Positions 16,015-25,576 of a stretch of DNA of 40,282 bases are shown here, one piece after another (position 1 is the stretch's first letter; each line of letters begins with the position of its first letter). The notes under the pieces were generated by a model. The model did not search any database. It worked only from the letters and a program-made list of their open reading frames with translations, and was not told the origin of the DNA. Made by a program: the position numbers and the translations under genes. This stretch comes from Alphaproteobacteria bacterium (GTDB taxonomy: Bacteria > Pseudomonadota > Alphaproteobacteria > RS24), in assembly GCA_022426245.1 (NCBI GenBank), contig JAKMDW010000050.1, positions 1 to 40,282 on the forward strand, in the 5' to 3' direction.

Positions 16015-16659
16015 TTATTCGACCGCGCCGTCAATCCCACGCATGAACAGATTTGCCGCAAAACGCGCCGCGTGATGGGGGTCAATGGGATTGCGTTCCA
16101 TCATCTCATCGAGGATAGAAAAGGCCACACCGCCAATCGTTGCGGTCAAAAAGCCCGCATCATTTTGCGGTATCATGCGCAGCTTCATGGCGCGCTCAAT
16201 ATCTTGGCGCATCTCTGCCAAACCGGCGGTCACTTGCGGCCCTTTCATATTACTATTGTCGCCATCGCGCCCGCGATTGGAGCGCATCAAACGATACGTC
16301 TCAGGCCGTTCAGCGTAATAGGTGAAATAAGTCAGATAGCTGGCTTCGATAAATTGCTCGAAATTTCCGGCATTCTTGCGTGCCTCAGACAATAGCGCAC
16401 GCAATTCTTCGCCGGTCTCATTCGACAAGGCTTCAAACACTTCCTCTTTATTGGTGAAATAATTATAGAAAGTGCCGGTCGCCAAATCAGTGCGGCGGAT
16501 AATATCGCGCACCGTCGCACCGCCATAGCCAAGCTCGGCAAACACCGCCCGCGCTGCAACCAAAATCGCGTCTCGGTTGCTGGCCCGATTACTGGCACGC
16601 TTGTTGGCTCGATTGCCGACCCGATTACTGGGCGAGACTTTATTATTTTCGATATTCAT
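16015..16659 (-). CDS. TetR/AcrR family transcriptional regulator
   Basis: The protein has 214 residues from the ATG at 16659. The helix-turn-helix is typical: ARAVFAELGYGGATVRDI, then ATGTFYNYFTNKEEVF (about residues 35-75). The rest is the variable ligand-binding domain. The N-terminus before the helix-turn-helix is an odd basic stretch built of five 4-residue repeats of the xNRx type, encoded by a 12-bp tandem repeat. An imperfect dyad (GACT...AGTC, around 16660-16674) sits directly upstream of the start and could be an operator. The next gene downstream is a hydrolase, the likely target. Confidence 0.88.
   Translation of the reverse strand: MNIENNKVSPSNRVGNRANKRASNRASNRDAILVAARAVFAELGYGGATVRDIIRRTDLATGTFYNYFTNKEEVFEALSNETGEELRALLSEARKNAGNFEQFIEASYLTYFTYYAERPETYRLMRSNRGRDGDNSNMKGPQVTAGLAEMRQDIERAMKLRMIPQNDAGFLTATIGGVAFSILDEMMERNPIDPHHAARFAANLFMRGIDGAVE
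16570..16629 (-). repeat. Five 12-bp tandem units encoding a basic N-terminal arm in TetR
   Basis: Read leftward, five imperfect 12-bp units of the type AGTAATCGGGCC follow one another, each encoding four residues (SNRV, GNRA, NKRA, SNRA, SNRD). They place five arginines or lysines ahead of the helix-turn-helix. Copy number could vary by slippage without breaking the frame. Confidence 0.8.
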
Positions 16660-16707
16660 AGACTTACACTTAGTCAAAATTGCGTTGATTGCAACTCGAC
16701 AGATCGT

Positions 16708-17064
16708 TTACCCCAAAAACGCTGCGGCCAATTCAGGCGGCCGACAAATAACGGCGCGCTTGCCATCGGTCACAAGCGGGCGCTCCAGCAAAATCGGATG
16801 CTCGGCAATCGCCGCCAAAAGTGCCGCGCTATCCCCAACCTCTTTCAAACCAAGTTCCTTGTAGACTGTCTCGCCTGTGCGCATCATGGCGCGCACATCG
16901 CCACCGATTTTGTCATGCAAATCGGCCAGCGTTTTAATGTCCAAACCGGTTTTTAAATATTCGATAATTTCAATATCACCCCCGGGGCCCGCGCCCTCGG
17001 CCAAAATAGCCAAAGCCTGCCGCGATTTGGAGCAGCGCGGATTGTGATAAATTTTCAAGCTCAT
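16708..17064 (-). CDS. arsC: Arsenate reductase (ArsC family, glutaredoxin-coupled type)
   Basis: This 118-residue thioredoxin-fold protein carries catalytic C11 in NPRCSKSRQ and the arsenate-binding RPLV motif (about residue 95). It fits the ArsC/YfgD family, which reduces arsenate to arsenite with glutathione and glutaredoxin. No arsenite pump or ArsR regulator is nearby. It is instead the last gene after pyrD (2-bp gap) in a housekeeping operon, so a YfgD-like general role is as likely as arsenic resistance. Confidence 0.88.
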   Translation of the reverse strand: MSLKIYHNPRCSKSRQALAILAEGAGPGGDIEIIEYLKTGLDIKTLADLHDKIGGDVRAMMRTGETVYKELGLKEVGDSAALLAAIAEHPILLERPLVTDGKRAVICRPPELAAAFLG

Positions 17065-17066
17065 TG

Positions 17067-18140
17067 TTATTCCCCCGCCTTATCGACATCAAAATTCACG
17101 TCCGCACCAATGGCTTCCGCAATAGTGCCGAACCCGTCAGCGCGCAGCATATCCGCCAGCTCGGCCTTCATGCGCCCCACCAATCCCGGGCCCTCATAGA
17201 CCAGGCCGGTATAAAGCTGCACCAATGAGGCACCGGCGCGAATCTTCGCGTAAGCCGCCGCTGCTGAGGACACGCCGCCGACCCCGATCAGGGTCAACTT
17301 GCCGCCACTGGCGCGATAGACGGCGCGCAACATATCGGTCGCCATTTCAAATACCGGCGCACCCGACACGCCACCCGCTTCGTCTTTATAACGAGACGCC
17401 GCAACGCCAGTGCGCGCCAATGTGGTGTTGGAGATAATCAACCCGTCAATATTTTCGGCCAGCGCCAATTCTGCCAAGCCGATGGCATCATCATGGCTCA
17501 TATCGGGCGCGATTTTAACCAGCACCGGAATATCCGGCGCGGCAGCGCGCACGCGGCGCATAATTTCTCCCGCCGCCGCGCCGCTTTGCAAATCGCGCAA
17601 ACCCGGCGTATTTGGCGACGATATATTGACCGTCAGATAATCGGCCAGCGCAGCGAAGCGCCGCGCGCCGGTTTCATAATCGGCAATGCGGTCTGTGGCG
17701 TCCTTATTGGCACCAATATTGACCCCGACCGGCCGCGCCTGGGGTGATTTTTGTCGCCAGTTTTCAAGCCGCGCCAGCGCGTCTATCTGACCGCGATTAT
17801 TGAAGCCCAAGCGATTGATGAGCGCGCGCTCGGCGGCGAGGCGAAACACGCGCGGGGTCGGATTGCCGGGTTGGGGTAGCGGCGTCAGCGTGCCAATCTC
17901 GGCGAATCCGAAACCGATGCGGTGAACACCGGAAATGGCTTCGCCATTTTTGTCAAAGCCCGCCGCCATGCCAAACGGGTTATCAAAATCAAGGCGCAGG
18001 ATATTTTGCTGCAATATCTCATCATCGGGTTTCGGGCGGCCCAGCGCCCCCAATAGCCGAAGCCCGTTCAAGGTCAGTTGATGCGCCGTCTCGGGCGGCA
18101 GGGTAAACAGCAAAGGACGCAGATTGCGATAAAAGCTCAT
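17067..18140 (-). CDS. pyrD: Dihydroorotate dehydrogenase (quinone), class 2
   Basis: This is the fourth enzyme of pyrimidine synthesis, which oxidises dihydroorotate to orotate with FMN and passes electrons to ubiquinone at the inner membrane. At 357 residues it has the N-terminal amphipathic segment of class 2 (SFYRNLRPLLFTLPPETAHQ), NPFGMAAGFDKNG (54-66), PTPRVFR, and VNISSPNTPGLRDLQ (171-185) with catalytic S175. The phosphate-binding glycine segment VGGVSS is also seen. Its start overlaps the DUF952 stop by 4 bp (ATGA), and arsC follows after 2 bp, so all are in one transcript with lysK. Confidence 0.96.
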   Translation of the reverse strand: MSFYRNLRPLLFTLPPETAHQLTLNGLRLLGALGRPKPDDEILQQNILRLDFDNPFGMAAGFDKNGEAISGVHRIGFGFAEIGTLTPLPQPGNPTPRVFRLAAERALINRLGFNNRGQIDALARLENWRQKSPQARPVGVNIGANKDATDRIADYETGARRFAALADYLTVNISSPNTPGLRDLQSGAAAGEIMRRVRAAAPDIPVLVKIAPDMSHDDAIGLAELALAENIDGLIISNTTLARTGVAASRYKDEAGGVSGAPVFEMATDMLRAVYRASGGKLTLIGVGGVSSAAAAYAKIRAGASLVQLYTGLVYEGPGLVGRMKAELADMLRADGFGTIAEAIGADVNFDVDKAGE

Positions 18141-18487
18141 GCGGCCACCTCACCTAGAAAACCGTCCAGCCCATCGCGCGCCGCATTCAGAGCAAATCGC
18201 GCCGACACATGCGCCGTCTCAAATGGTGCATATAGATGCGGAAACAAATCCCCGCCGCGCGACACTTCCCACTTTAAAACATCACCCAAAACTTCGGCAT
18301 TTACGGCCAGAATGACCAGCGCGCCGTGTCCGGCATAATGTTTGTCCAATGTTTCAGATAATTGTGCGGCGGTTGAGAAATGAACAAACCCGTCAGCCGC
18401 ATCAACGCCGCTTGGCGCAAGCTGCTTGTCAGCGCGCATTTTGGCGTCGGCTTCCGGCGACAGGATTTTGTAAATCAACCGCTCCAT
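18137..18487 (-). CDS. DUF952 family protein
   Basis: This 116-residue soluble protein matches DUF952: LIYKI at the start, DGFVHFSTAAQL (residues 32-43), ALVILAVNAE, and the C-terminal LKWEVSRGGDLFPHLYAPF (about 71-89). The conserved H in FVHFS and the RGG-LFPHLY segment look like a small active site, but no function is established to my knowledge. It sits between lysK (21 bp) and pyrD (4-bp overlap). Confidence 0.88.
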   Translation of the reverse strand: MERLIYKILSPEADAKMRADKQLAPSGVDAADGFVHFSTAAQLSETLDKHYAGHGALVILAVNAEVLGDVLKWEVSRGGDLFPHLYAPFETAHVSARFALNAARDGLDGFLGEVAA

Positions 18488-18508
18488 AAGGCAGGGATAG
18501 CAGGATTC

Positions 18509-20089
18509 CTAATCGGACAGCAATTTGCCGTCACGGCCCGCCTCAATCAGCGCACAGGTTTTTTCAAGCCCATAAAGCGCTGCGAAAGAACCGAAGCGCG
18601 GCCCCTGGCTTTGCCCCAACAAAACTTCGTAAAGCGCCTGGAACCAGCCGCGCAGGTTTTCTTCAAAATGCGCCATGCCGGTGGCATAGACTTCCGTCTG
18701 AATGGTCTCACCGTCAGCATTTTCGGGCAATGCTTTCAACCGCGTCACCAAATCATCCAAGGCGCTATTTTCTTCCACATTTGCGGCGCGATAGATTTTA
18801 TTTGGCGCAACAAAATCGCGGTAATAAGCCAATGCATAATCGGTCAAACGGTCCAGAAACGGATGCGTATCGGCACTCGTGCCAGGCGCATAAGTGTCGA
18901 TAAAGCCCCATAGCACTTGCTTGTTTTCAGCATTAGAGGCGCTGACCAAATTGAGAAGCAATGCGAAACTTACCGGTGACGCGCTTTCCGGCACACGGCC
19001 ATTATGAATATGAAACGCCGGATTGGTCAGCTGCTGCGCGGTTTCCATGGCGGCAAATTTATCGACGAAAGTTATATATTCATCGACCGCTTTTGGAATG
19101 ACATCGAAATAAAGGCGTTTGGCCTTGCGCGGCGCTTGGAACATGTAAAGCGACAAGCTCTCCTGCGGTGCATAGGTCAACCATTCTTCAATCGTCAGCC
19201 CATTGCCTTTTGACTTGGAAATCTTCTCGCCATTTTCATCGAGAAACAGCTCGTAAGAAAACCCCTCCGGCGGCGTATGGCCAAGCGCTTTGGTGATGCG
19301 CGAAGACAGCTTGACGGATTCGGATAAATCCTTGCCGGCCATTTCATAATCAACTTCCAGCGCTGCCCAGCGCATCGCCCAATCGGCTTTCCATTGCAGC
19401 TTGCACGCACCGCCCGTCACACTTGTTTCAATGCGCGCGCCGCTATCGGGATGGGTGTAGGCAATCACGCCCGCCGCCACATTGACGGGCTCTATAGCCA
19501 CCATCAGCACTTTGCCCGTATCCGGACAAATCGGTAAAAACGGCGAATAAGTCTGGCGGCGTTCCGCGCCCAAAGTCGGCAGAATAATATTCTGCACGGC
19601 CTCATAATTTTCCAACACCTTCAGCAAGGCCGCATCAAAGGCGCCGCTTTGATAACGCTCGCTCGCCGATACGAATTCATACTCAAATTCAAAACTGTCG
19701 AGAAAGGCCTGCAAACGCGCATTATTATGCGCGGCAAAACTGTCATATTCGCCAAACGGGTCGGGCACAGATGTCAGCGGCTTTTCGAGATGCGGCGTCA
19801 ACATATCGCCATTGGGAATATTGTCGGGCACTTTTCGCAAGCCGTCCATATCGTCGGAAAAACAAATAAGACGGCTTTTCTTTTCCGGTGCCAGCAAATG
19901 AAATGCCTGGCGCACCATCGTCGTACGCGCAACTTCGCCAAATGTGCCGATATGCGGCAGGCCGGACGGGCCATAGCCTGTTTCAAAAATGACCTCGTCA
20001 CGGCCAAGCTTTTCAGCCCGTGCCACGACTTTGCGGGCCTCATCATAAACCCACGCTTTTGATTGTTCGGCGGCGTCGCGTTGTGACAT
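18509..20089 (-). CDS. lysK: Lysyl-tRNA synthetase, class I
   Basis: This 526-residue class I LysRS charges tRNA-Lys. It is the archaeal-type enzyme found in alphaproteobacteria and spirochaetes in place of class II LysS. The nucleotide-binding HIGT (46-49, in [14 protein letters not shown]) and KISKS (289-293) signatures are intact. The C-terminal helical anticodon-binding domain follows. It heads the leftward operon lysK-DUF952-pyrD-arsC and is divergent from the TerB-like gene across 137 bp. Confidence 0.95.
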   Translation of the reverse strand: MSQRDAAEQSKAWVYDEARKVVARAEKLGRDEVIFETGYGPSGLPHIGTFGEVARTTMVRQAFHLLAPEKKSRLICFSDDMDGLRKVPDNIPNGDMLTPHLEKPLTSVPDPFGEYDSFAAHNNARLQAFLDSFEFEYEFVSASERYQSGAFDAALLKVLENYEAVQNIILPTLGAERRQTYSPFLPICPDTGKVLMVAIEPVNVAAGVIAYTHPDSGARIETSVTGGACKLQWKADWAMRWAALEVDYEMAGKDLSESVKLSSRITKALGHTPPEGFSYELFLDENGEKISKSKGNGLTIEEWLTYAPQESLSLYMFQAPRKAKRLYFDVIPKAVDEYITFVDKFAAMETAQQLTNPAFHIHNGRVPESASPVSFALLLNLVSASNAENKQVLWGFIDTYAPGTSADTHPFLDRLTDYALAYYRDFVAPNKIYRAANVEENSALDDLVTRLKALPENADGETIQTEVYATGMAHFEENLRGWFQALYEVLLGQSQGPRFGSFAALYGLEKTCALIEAGRDGKLLSD

Positions 20090-20226
20090 GTTTTAACCTC
20101 TATTGCGGCGGAAACTATCAGTCCTCTCTGCAAAGTCAAATAGCCAAGAATAAAATTCAACAGGCGCTATCCATATTACGCCAGCCGATACTTGCCAATC
20201 ACGCTAAGGGTGGTCATATATCGGGG

Positions 20227-20673
20227 ATGAGTGAAAAACCACCAATGGCACAATTTTCGCCGCAACGCGCCGCGCTGATGGCGTTGAGCGTCGCGCACCA
20301 GCTTGGTGACGCCAATGCAGACGCGCTGAATGATTTTATCGCCACCCAAGCCGCTTTTGCCGCGCCAGGCGATATTGCGCGCGCTCAAGAAATGGCGCGA
20401 GACATCGCCCAAGACATAGCCACGGCGCCGGATGGCGTCGACACTTTGCTCAATTTATTGGCGGCGGCGCTGCGCGGCGATGCCACCGCGACCGCCTACA
20501 GCCTATGCGCTGATTTTATTGCTTTGCATGGCCGCGTTTCGCCCGAGGAAATGCGCTTTTTGGAACGGCTCGGCGATGCGCTGGGGATTGACCGGTTGAG
20601 CCGCGCCGCCTTTGACCGCGCCGCACAAGCGCGCGCCACACCCCTATCAGCCGCAGATGAGCAAAATGACTGA
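20227..20673 (+). CDS. TerB-like protein
   Basis: The ATG at 20227 gives 148 residues; the open frame extends upstream to 20020, but that part is antisense to lysK and arginine-rich. The sequence is alanine-rich and helical. The segment TAYSLCADFIALHGRVSPEEMRFLERLGDALGID (about 91-124) resembles the helical TerB fold, in which an acidic loop can bind metal. TerB relatives occur in stress and tellurite clusters, but no other ter gene is present, so no specific role follows. It overlaps the hydroxylase gene by 8 or 17 bp. Confidence 0.6.
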   Translation: MSEKPPMAQFSPQRAALMALSVAHQLGDANADALNDFIATQAAFAAPGDIARAQEMARDIAQDIATAPDGVDTLLNLLAAALRGDATATAYSLCADFIALHGRVSPEEMRFLERLGDALGIDRLSRAAFDRAAQARATPLSAADEQND

Positions 20674-21454
20674 GCTTGAGCAATTTATCGCCGCGCATGA
20701 AGCGGCGTTGCGCGCCGGCGTGATGTTCGGCTTATTGGCCGTCTTTTTTGTGCTGGAGCGCGCCCTGCCCCGCCGTGTGCAAAAAATAACCGCAGCGCAT
20801 GCGGCGGGTAATCTGTTTCTCGGGCTGTTGAATGGCGTGATGGTGCGGTTGATTGTGCCGGGCGGCTTGGCGGCTCTGGCCTTATTTAATGCAGGCGGCG
20901 GCGTGCTGGGTCTCATCGCCCTACCCGATTGGGCGGCGTTTCTCGTAAGCATCATCTTGCTCGATTTTGTTCTCTATTGGCATCATCGTGCCTTTCACGA
21001 AATTCCGTTACTGTGGCGCCTGCACGGCGCGCATCATAGCGACCGCAATCTTCACGTAACGTCAGCTTTGCGCTTTCACCCCGGCGAAGCGCTGGTCAGC
21101 ACCGCCATTAAAGCGGCGGCGGTATGGCTTATCGGCGCGCCTGCCGTGGCGGTAATTTTCTTCGAAATCCTGCTGAATGGCGCATCGCTGTTCAACCATG
21201 CTAATTGGCGGCTTGGGCGGATTGACGGGCTTTTGCAAAAACTGATTGTCACGCCCGATATGCACCGGCTGCATCACTCGCGTGCGCCGCGAGAAAGCCG
21301 CATGAATTACGGTTTTTTTCTATCGGTTTGGGATCGGTTATTCGCCAGCTATCAAAACCAACCGCGTCAAGCGCATCACCATATCGATCTGGGTCTGCAC
21401 GAAGCCGAAAATGACAATGTGCTGGCCGCTCTCTGGCATCCGTTCAATCGATAA
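20666..21454 (+). CDS. Fatty acid hydroxylase / sterol desaturase family protein
   Basis: From the ATG at 20666 (another at 20657) the protein has 262 residues, with hydrophobic helices at about 15-33, 48-78 and 90-105. Three histidine clusters for a di-iron centre are visible: WHHRAFH (105-111), HGAHH (120-124) and HRLHH (200-204), plus FHPGE at 138-141. This is the PF04116 superfamily, membrane oxygenases that hydroxylate or desaturate lipids, sterols or carotenoids. The substrate cannot be told. It overlaps the TerB-like gene, implying coupling. Confidence 0.88.
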   Translation: MTELEQFIAAHEAALRAGVMFGLLAVFFVLERALPRRVQKITAAHAAGNLFLGLLNGVMVRLIVPGGLAALALFNAGGGVLGLIALPDWAAFLVSIILLDFVLYWHHRAFHEIPLLWRLHGAHHSDRNLHVTSALRFHPGEALVSTAIKAAAVWLIGAPAVAVIFFEILLNGASLFNHANWRLGRIDGLLQKLIVTPDMHRLHHSRAPRESRMNYGFFLSVWDRLFASYQNQPRQAHHHIDLGLHEAENDNVLAALWHPFNR

Positions 21455-21554
21455 GTGTGGACAAGCCGCCATTTTCCAATCAACAGGCGACTAAACCCCT
21501 TCACTCAACTGCTGCATGCTAGCTTTTTGTCATGCGTTTGCTGACGCTCGCCGG

Positions 21555-23030
21555 ATGAAAATTTCCAATGATGCTTCCGACATAATTTATCCCCAAGGCT
21601 TTTCCGAAGGCACCACACATGCGGCCCTTACCGAACCGGCGCATGAAGTCTCAGCGGCCGCAATATCCTTGCCGGCTGGTGAGGTAATCAATGGCGCACC
21701 CAGTTGCAAGGATGCGCTGATGATATTGTCGATTGCGCCGGGCGTTGCATTCACAGCCTTTGGCTTTGCGGTTTATCCGGTCATCACCATTATCTCAATG
21801 TCACTATTGGTGGCGACGGGTTGGCTACCGGTGATTGTCGGCCATTTCAAAACCGCCGCACACACGCCTGAGACCATCAAGCCTCTCGCCGATGCCGAGC
21901 TGCCGACGTTGAGCATTTTGCTGCCGCTTTATAAAGAAGCCAATATGCTGCAACAGCTTGCCGATATGTTGAATGCCATTGATTATCCGAGCGAAAAACT
22001 CGACTGCCTGATTTTGCTGGAAGCGGAGGACACGCCAACCGCCATCGCTGCCATGCGGATTATCTGGCCTGATTTCGCCCGCATTCTCACAGTGCCAAAA
22101 GGCGCGCCGCAGACCAAAGCGCGCGCATGCAATTATGCGCTTGACTATGCGAGGGGCGACTTGCTGGTGATTTTCGATGCCGAGGATATGCCGCACCCGC
22201 AACAAATGCGCCAAGCGGCAGAGACATTTGCCCAGGCAGATAATACGCTGGCCTGTTTGCAAGCGCCTTTGCGTATTTATCCACGCGACGGCAGTTGGTT
22301 GCAGGCGCAATTTGCGTTGGAATATCGGCTCCTGTTTTCTTTCATCCTGCCGCGATTAAGCGCTGCCATGTCATGCCTGCCATTGGGCGGCTCCTCCAAT
22401 TATTTTCGCCGGGCCGCGTTAAACCGTGTCGGCGGCTGGGATGATTATAATCTGACGGAGGACGCAGATTTGGCCCTGCGCCTTGCCGGTTTTGGCTATC
22501 ACATCGGCACACTCAGCCTTGAGACATTGGAAAATGCGCCGCATAAAATCGGCATTTGGTTTAACCAAAGAACGCGCTGGCAATCAGGTCATATTCAATT
22601 GCTGCACACCTATGCTGCGTGGGCCTTGCGCCAGCTTCGACAAAACCAGCCCACGCCAAAGAGCGCCTTCAAATGGCGGTTTACGATGCTGGCCTGTGTC
22701 GCCGTATTGGCTGTGCGTTTGTTTAGCGGCCTTTTGTTTATTGCCAGCGCCTTATTTTATTTTGTGCCGTCAGACATTCAATTTCCCCCGCTGCTTACAT
22801 ATTTAAACTTGGGCTTATCGGCGCTGTTTATCGCCATTTTATTGAAATATGCGCCGGCCAATAATTGGGCGGACAGAATAGGTTTGGTGGTCACGCACCC
22901 GTTCTATTGGGCGATGACCTTCCTCCCGCACCTCTATGCACTATGGCGCATGGCTTTCGGGCGAACGGGATGGTTAAAATCACCGCATCAACCCTTTATC
23001 CCAAATGTCTTGAATGCCCCGATACGGTGA
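21555..23030 (+). CDS. Family 2 glycosyltransferase, membrane-bound
   Basis: The protein has 491 residues from the ATG at 21555; an upstream ATG at 21516 is also open and neither has a clear ribosome site. Features of processive or cellulose-synthase-like GT2 enzymes are visible: two N-terminal helices (about 55-97), SILLPLYKE, the DAED motif (208-211) that binds UDP-sugar and metal, TEDAD (301-305) with the catalytic acid, and QRTRW (338-342). Three or four C-terminal helices follow. It probably builds or exports a glycan or glycolipid. No partner polysaccharide genes are adjacent; it converges on the lldD-like gene with 13 bp between stops. Confidence 0.88.
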   Translation: MKISNDASDIIYPQGFSEGTTHAALTEPAHEVSAAAISLPAGEVINGAPSCKDALMILSIAPGVAFTAFGFAVYPVITIISMSLLVATGWLPVIVGHFKTAAHTPETIKPLADAELPTLSILLPLYKEANMLQQLADMLNAIDYPSEKLDCLILLEAEDTPTAIAAMRIIWPDFARILTVPKGAPQTKARACNYALDYARGDLLVIFDAEDMPHPQQMRQAAETFAQADNTLACLQAPLRIYPRDGSWLQAQFALEYRLLFSFILPRLSAAMSCLPLGGSSNYFRRAALNRVGGWDDYNLTEDADLALRLAGFGYHIGTLSLETLENAPHKIGIWFNQRTRWQSGHIQLLHTYAAWALRQLRQNQPTPKSAFKWRFTMLACVAVLAVRLFSGLLFIASALFYFVPSDIQFPPLLTYLNLGLSALFIAILLKYAPANNWADRIGLVVTHPFYWAMTFLPHLYALWRMAFGRTGWLKSPHQPFIPNVLNAPIR

Positions 23031-23043
23031 GGTCGCCCGCGCC

Positions 23044-24204
23044 TCAAACCTGACGCCGGCGGATCATATCGGGGGTTAATTGGTCGAGCGATGTGACGCC
23101 CATCAGCTTCATACCGCGCTCAATTTCGCTCTCCAAATTGCCCAGCGCTTTTTCAACACCGGCTTGGCCCGCAGCGGCCAGCGCATAAAGATACATGCGC
23201 CCGCCCGAACATGCTGTTGCGCCCAACGCCATGGCTTTCAACACATGTGTGCCGCGCCGAATGCCGCCATCACAAATCACGTCAATCTCGCCGCCGACCT
23301 CAGCCAGAATTTCTTCCAATTGGTCAAACGGCGCGCGCGCGCCGTCCAATTGACGACCCCCATGATTGGAAATCATAATGGCATCAGCGCCCAATTCGAC
23401 AGCGCGGCGTGCATCGCGCGCGCTCATCACGCCTTTCAGGCAAAACTTACCGTCCCAATTTGCGCGCAAATCACCGGCATCATCCCAATTCATATTTTGG
23501 TCGAGCATGGTGGAAAAATAATCACCGACCGAAATGGCGATATTCGAACCTTGCCCGACATGGTCTTTGAGTTGCGACAGTTCAAATTTCGCGCGCAGAA
23601 AATAATTCATCGCCCATGACGGCTTGGCCGCAAATTCTAACATGCTTTTCGGCGTCAAGCGTGGCGGCGTGGTAAAGCCGGTGTGCAAATCGCGCTCGCG
23701 ATTACCGCCGGTAATCGTGTCCACTGTCAGGGTCAAAATATCGAAACGCGCAGCGCGCGCCATATCCAGCATGGCGGCGTTGAGGGCGCGGTCTTTGTGA
23801 AAATAGAACTGAAACATTTTCGGGGTCGAAATAAGGTCGCCGATTTCCTGCAAGCTAACCGTGCCGAGCGACGACACGCCAAACAGCGTGTTGAATTTTT
23901 CTGCCGCGCGCGCCACAGCACGCTCGCCTTGATGATGAAACAGACGCTGCAAAGCGGTTGGCGAACAAAATATCGGCAGGCCCAGCCTTTGCCCCATCAC
24001 CTCAACCGACATGTCAATATCGGCAACCCCGTTCAGTATATTCGGCACCAAATCATAATCCTCATAGGCCGCCGTATTACGCCGATAGGTCAGTTCGTCA
24101 TCGGCAGCGCCATCAATGTAATGAAATATCGGTCCCGGCAGACGCCGACGCGCGAGGTCACGCAAATCTTCGACATTGCTGCATTTAGCCAGAGAACGCG
24201 GCAT
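23044..24204 (-). CDS. lldD: FMN-dependent alpha-hydroxyacid dehydrogenase (L-lactate dehydrogenase-like)
   Basis: This 386-residue TIM-barrel flavoenzyme oxidises 2-hydroxy acids to 2-oxo acids. Signature residues are K257 (LKGVM), catalytic H281 with R284 in SNHGGRQLDG, and the FMN phosphate segment DGGIRRGTHVLKA. Y29 in FHYIDGAADDE and TVDTITGGNRERD are also family features. The substrate may be L-lactate, glycolate or mandelate; the length and N-terminus favour the LldD type, but this is not certain. It starts 5 bp after the dcd stop, so the two are co-transcribed. Confidence 0.85.
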   Translation of the reverse strand: MPRSLAKCSNVEDLRDLARRRLPGPIFHYIDGAADDELTYRRNTAAYEDYDLVPNILNGVADIDMSVEVMGQRLGLPIFCSPTALQRLFHHQGERAVARAAEKFNTLFGVSSLGTVSLQEIGDLISTPKMFQFYFHKDRALNAAMLDMARAARFDILTLTVDTITGGNRERDLHTGFTTPPRLTPKSMLEFAAKPSWAMNYFLRAKFELSQLKDHVGQGSNIAISVGDYFSTMLDQNMNWDDAGDLRANWDGKFCLKGVMSARDARRAVELGADAIMISNHGGRQLDGARAPFDQLEEILAEVGGEIDVICDGGIRRGTHVLKAMALGATACSGGRMYLYALAAAGQAGVEKALGNLESEIERGMKLMGVTSLDQLTPDMIRRRQV

Positions 24205-24209
24205 GGCAT

Positions 24210-25400
24210 TTAGTCCTGCTTAAAATGTTTCGATAATTTCAGGCCTTGCGCCTGATAGTTTGAATTCAGCTCAGCACCATAAAGGGTTTGTGGCACATCC
24301 GTCAGGCGCTCGTAAACCAACCGCCCGATAATTTGACCATGTTCAAGAATAAACGGCACTTCGCGTGAGCGCACTTCCAAAACCGCACGCGCGCCGCCTT
24401 TGCCGTCACTGCCCTTGCCGCCGGCTTCCGCAGCGCCGAAACCGGGGTCAAAAAAACCGGCATAATGCACACGAAACTCGCCGACGAGGGGGTTAAACGG
24501 CACCATTTCAGCGGCATGGGTCGGCGGAATCGTGACCGCTTCGCGCGAGGCCAAAATGTAAAATTCATCAGGGTCGAGAACAATCTCATCGGCCGCATCA
24601 CGATAAACCGGCTCCCAATATTGCGCCACGGGCAGGAGCCCGGGCTTATCGACATCAATCAACCCGGCATGGCGCTTGCCGCGATAGCCGACAAGACCGG
24701 TCTTGGTGTCACCCAGCAAGTCAATCGACACGCCCAGCCCGCCATCAATATTGGCCGCGCCATCAACCAAACCAATATCGTCATGCAGGCGTTTCAGCTC
24801 CGCATCGCCATGCGTGGGTGCACCGCGGCGGAACCGTAATTGCGACAAGCGCGACCCCTCGCGCACCAATATCGGAAATGTGCGCGGGCACACTTCCAAA
24901 TAAAGATGACCTTTATAGCCTGCCGGCACAATGTCGAACGCCGTGCCGAAGTCGGTAATCAGCCGCGTGAACACATCGATGCGGCCGGTCGAACTTTTCG
25001 GATTGGCAAAACCCGCCGTGCGCTCCGGCAGATTAACGGCCTCCATCAGCGGCACTAAATAAACGCACCCGGTCTCCAGCACCGCGCCTTGCGATAGGTC
25101 AATTTTATGATAGGCGCGCGCCGCCAGCTTATCGGCAATCGTGCCTTTTTCGCCGGGCAGAAAACTGGCGCGAATGCGATAGGCAACATCGCCCAATCTA
25201 AGGTCAAGGCTGGCCGGTTGGATCTGGTCGTCCAGCACACCGCCCGCGCCGCCTGTCGCCCAAATTTGTTTTTCGCGCACCATATTTTGAATGCCATGGG
25301 CAGGCAAAATGCCGACCGCATGGGTTTGACCTTTGGTCATTACCGGTTCTTGCCCTGCTTCATCGGGAAACAGAGCACCTGTTTCGGCACCCTCACTCAT
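24210..25400 (-). CDS. dcd: 2'-deoxycytidine 5'-triphosphate deaminase (long, two-domain form)
   Basis: This enzyme converts dCTP to dUTP, supplying dTMP synthesis. At 396 residues it is about twice the length of E. coli Dcd and fits the alphaproteobacterial long form made of two dUTPase-like folds. The first half carries the active-site segments PKSSTGRID (134-142) and GYKGHLYLEV (161-170, with E169). The second half repeats the fold more loosely (FRVHYAGFFDPGFG, ARAVLEVRSREVPF, HGQIIGRLVYE). A glycine-rich linker GGKGSDGKGG lies in the second half. It is divergent from metZ. Confidence 0.9.
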   Translation of the reverse strand: MSEGAETGALFPDEAGQEPVMTKGQTHAVGILPAHGIQNMVREKQIWATGGAGGVLDDQIQPASLDLRLGDVAYRIRASFLPGEKGTIADKLAARAYHKIDLSQGAVLETGCVYLVPLMEAVNLPERTAGFANPKSSTGRIDVFTRLITDFGTAFDIVPAGYKGHLYLEVCPRTFPILVREGSRLSQLRFRRGAPTHGDAELKRLHDDIGLVDGAANIDGGLGVSIDLLGDTKTGLVGYRGKRHAGLIDVDKPGLLPVAQYWEPVYRDAADEIVLDPDEFYILASREAVTIPPTHAAEMVPFNPLVGEFRVHYAGFFDPGFGAAEAGGKGSDGKGGARAVLEVRSREVPFILEHGQIIGRLVYERLTDVPQTLYGAELNSNYQAQGLKLSKHFKQD

Positions 25401-25510
25401 TTTTGCGCCTCAAATCGCGCCTTGCGAATCTCAATCATGGGCTGGAGTTTACGCTTAAAAAGGCGTCATGTCTTGACGCGGAGACAGTTTTTCGACATGT
25501 TCTCCCCAAT

Positions 25511-25573
25511 CGAGGTGATTTGGGCCGGCTGGCTTGCGGCCTCGTTAAAAAAGCAGCTAAAATCGCCGGAGGG
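25511..25573 (+). ncRNA. SAM-II riboswitch
   Basis: The segment has the SAM-II layout: an H-type pseudoknot in which P1 pairs CGAGG (25511-25515) with CCTCG (25540-25544), and P2 pairs CCGGC (25525-25529) in the loop with GCCGG (25565-25569). The conserved single-stranded parts are present: TGATTT after the first P1 strand, CTTGC before the second, and GTTAAAAAAGC...GCTAAA between P1 and P2. SAM-II RNAs bind S-adenosylmethionine and shut off methionine genes in alphaproteobacteria. It lies 64 bp upstream of metZ and is followed by a terminator hairpin. Confidence 0.93.
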
Positions 25574-25576
25574 AAC

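Noticed and set aside
16570-16629. CRISPR-like or transposon repeat
   Set aside because: The units are contiguous, 12 bp long and in frame within a TetR gene, so they are a coding tandem repeat.
20020-20226. N-terminal extension of the TerB-like protein
   Set aside because: The region is antisense to the lysK start and its promoter, and the predicted residues are arginine-rich and unlike the rest of the protein.
21588-21600. DnaA-like TTATCCCCA near the GT2 gene start
   Set aside because: It differs from the consensus and lies within the coding sequence.
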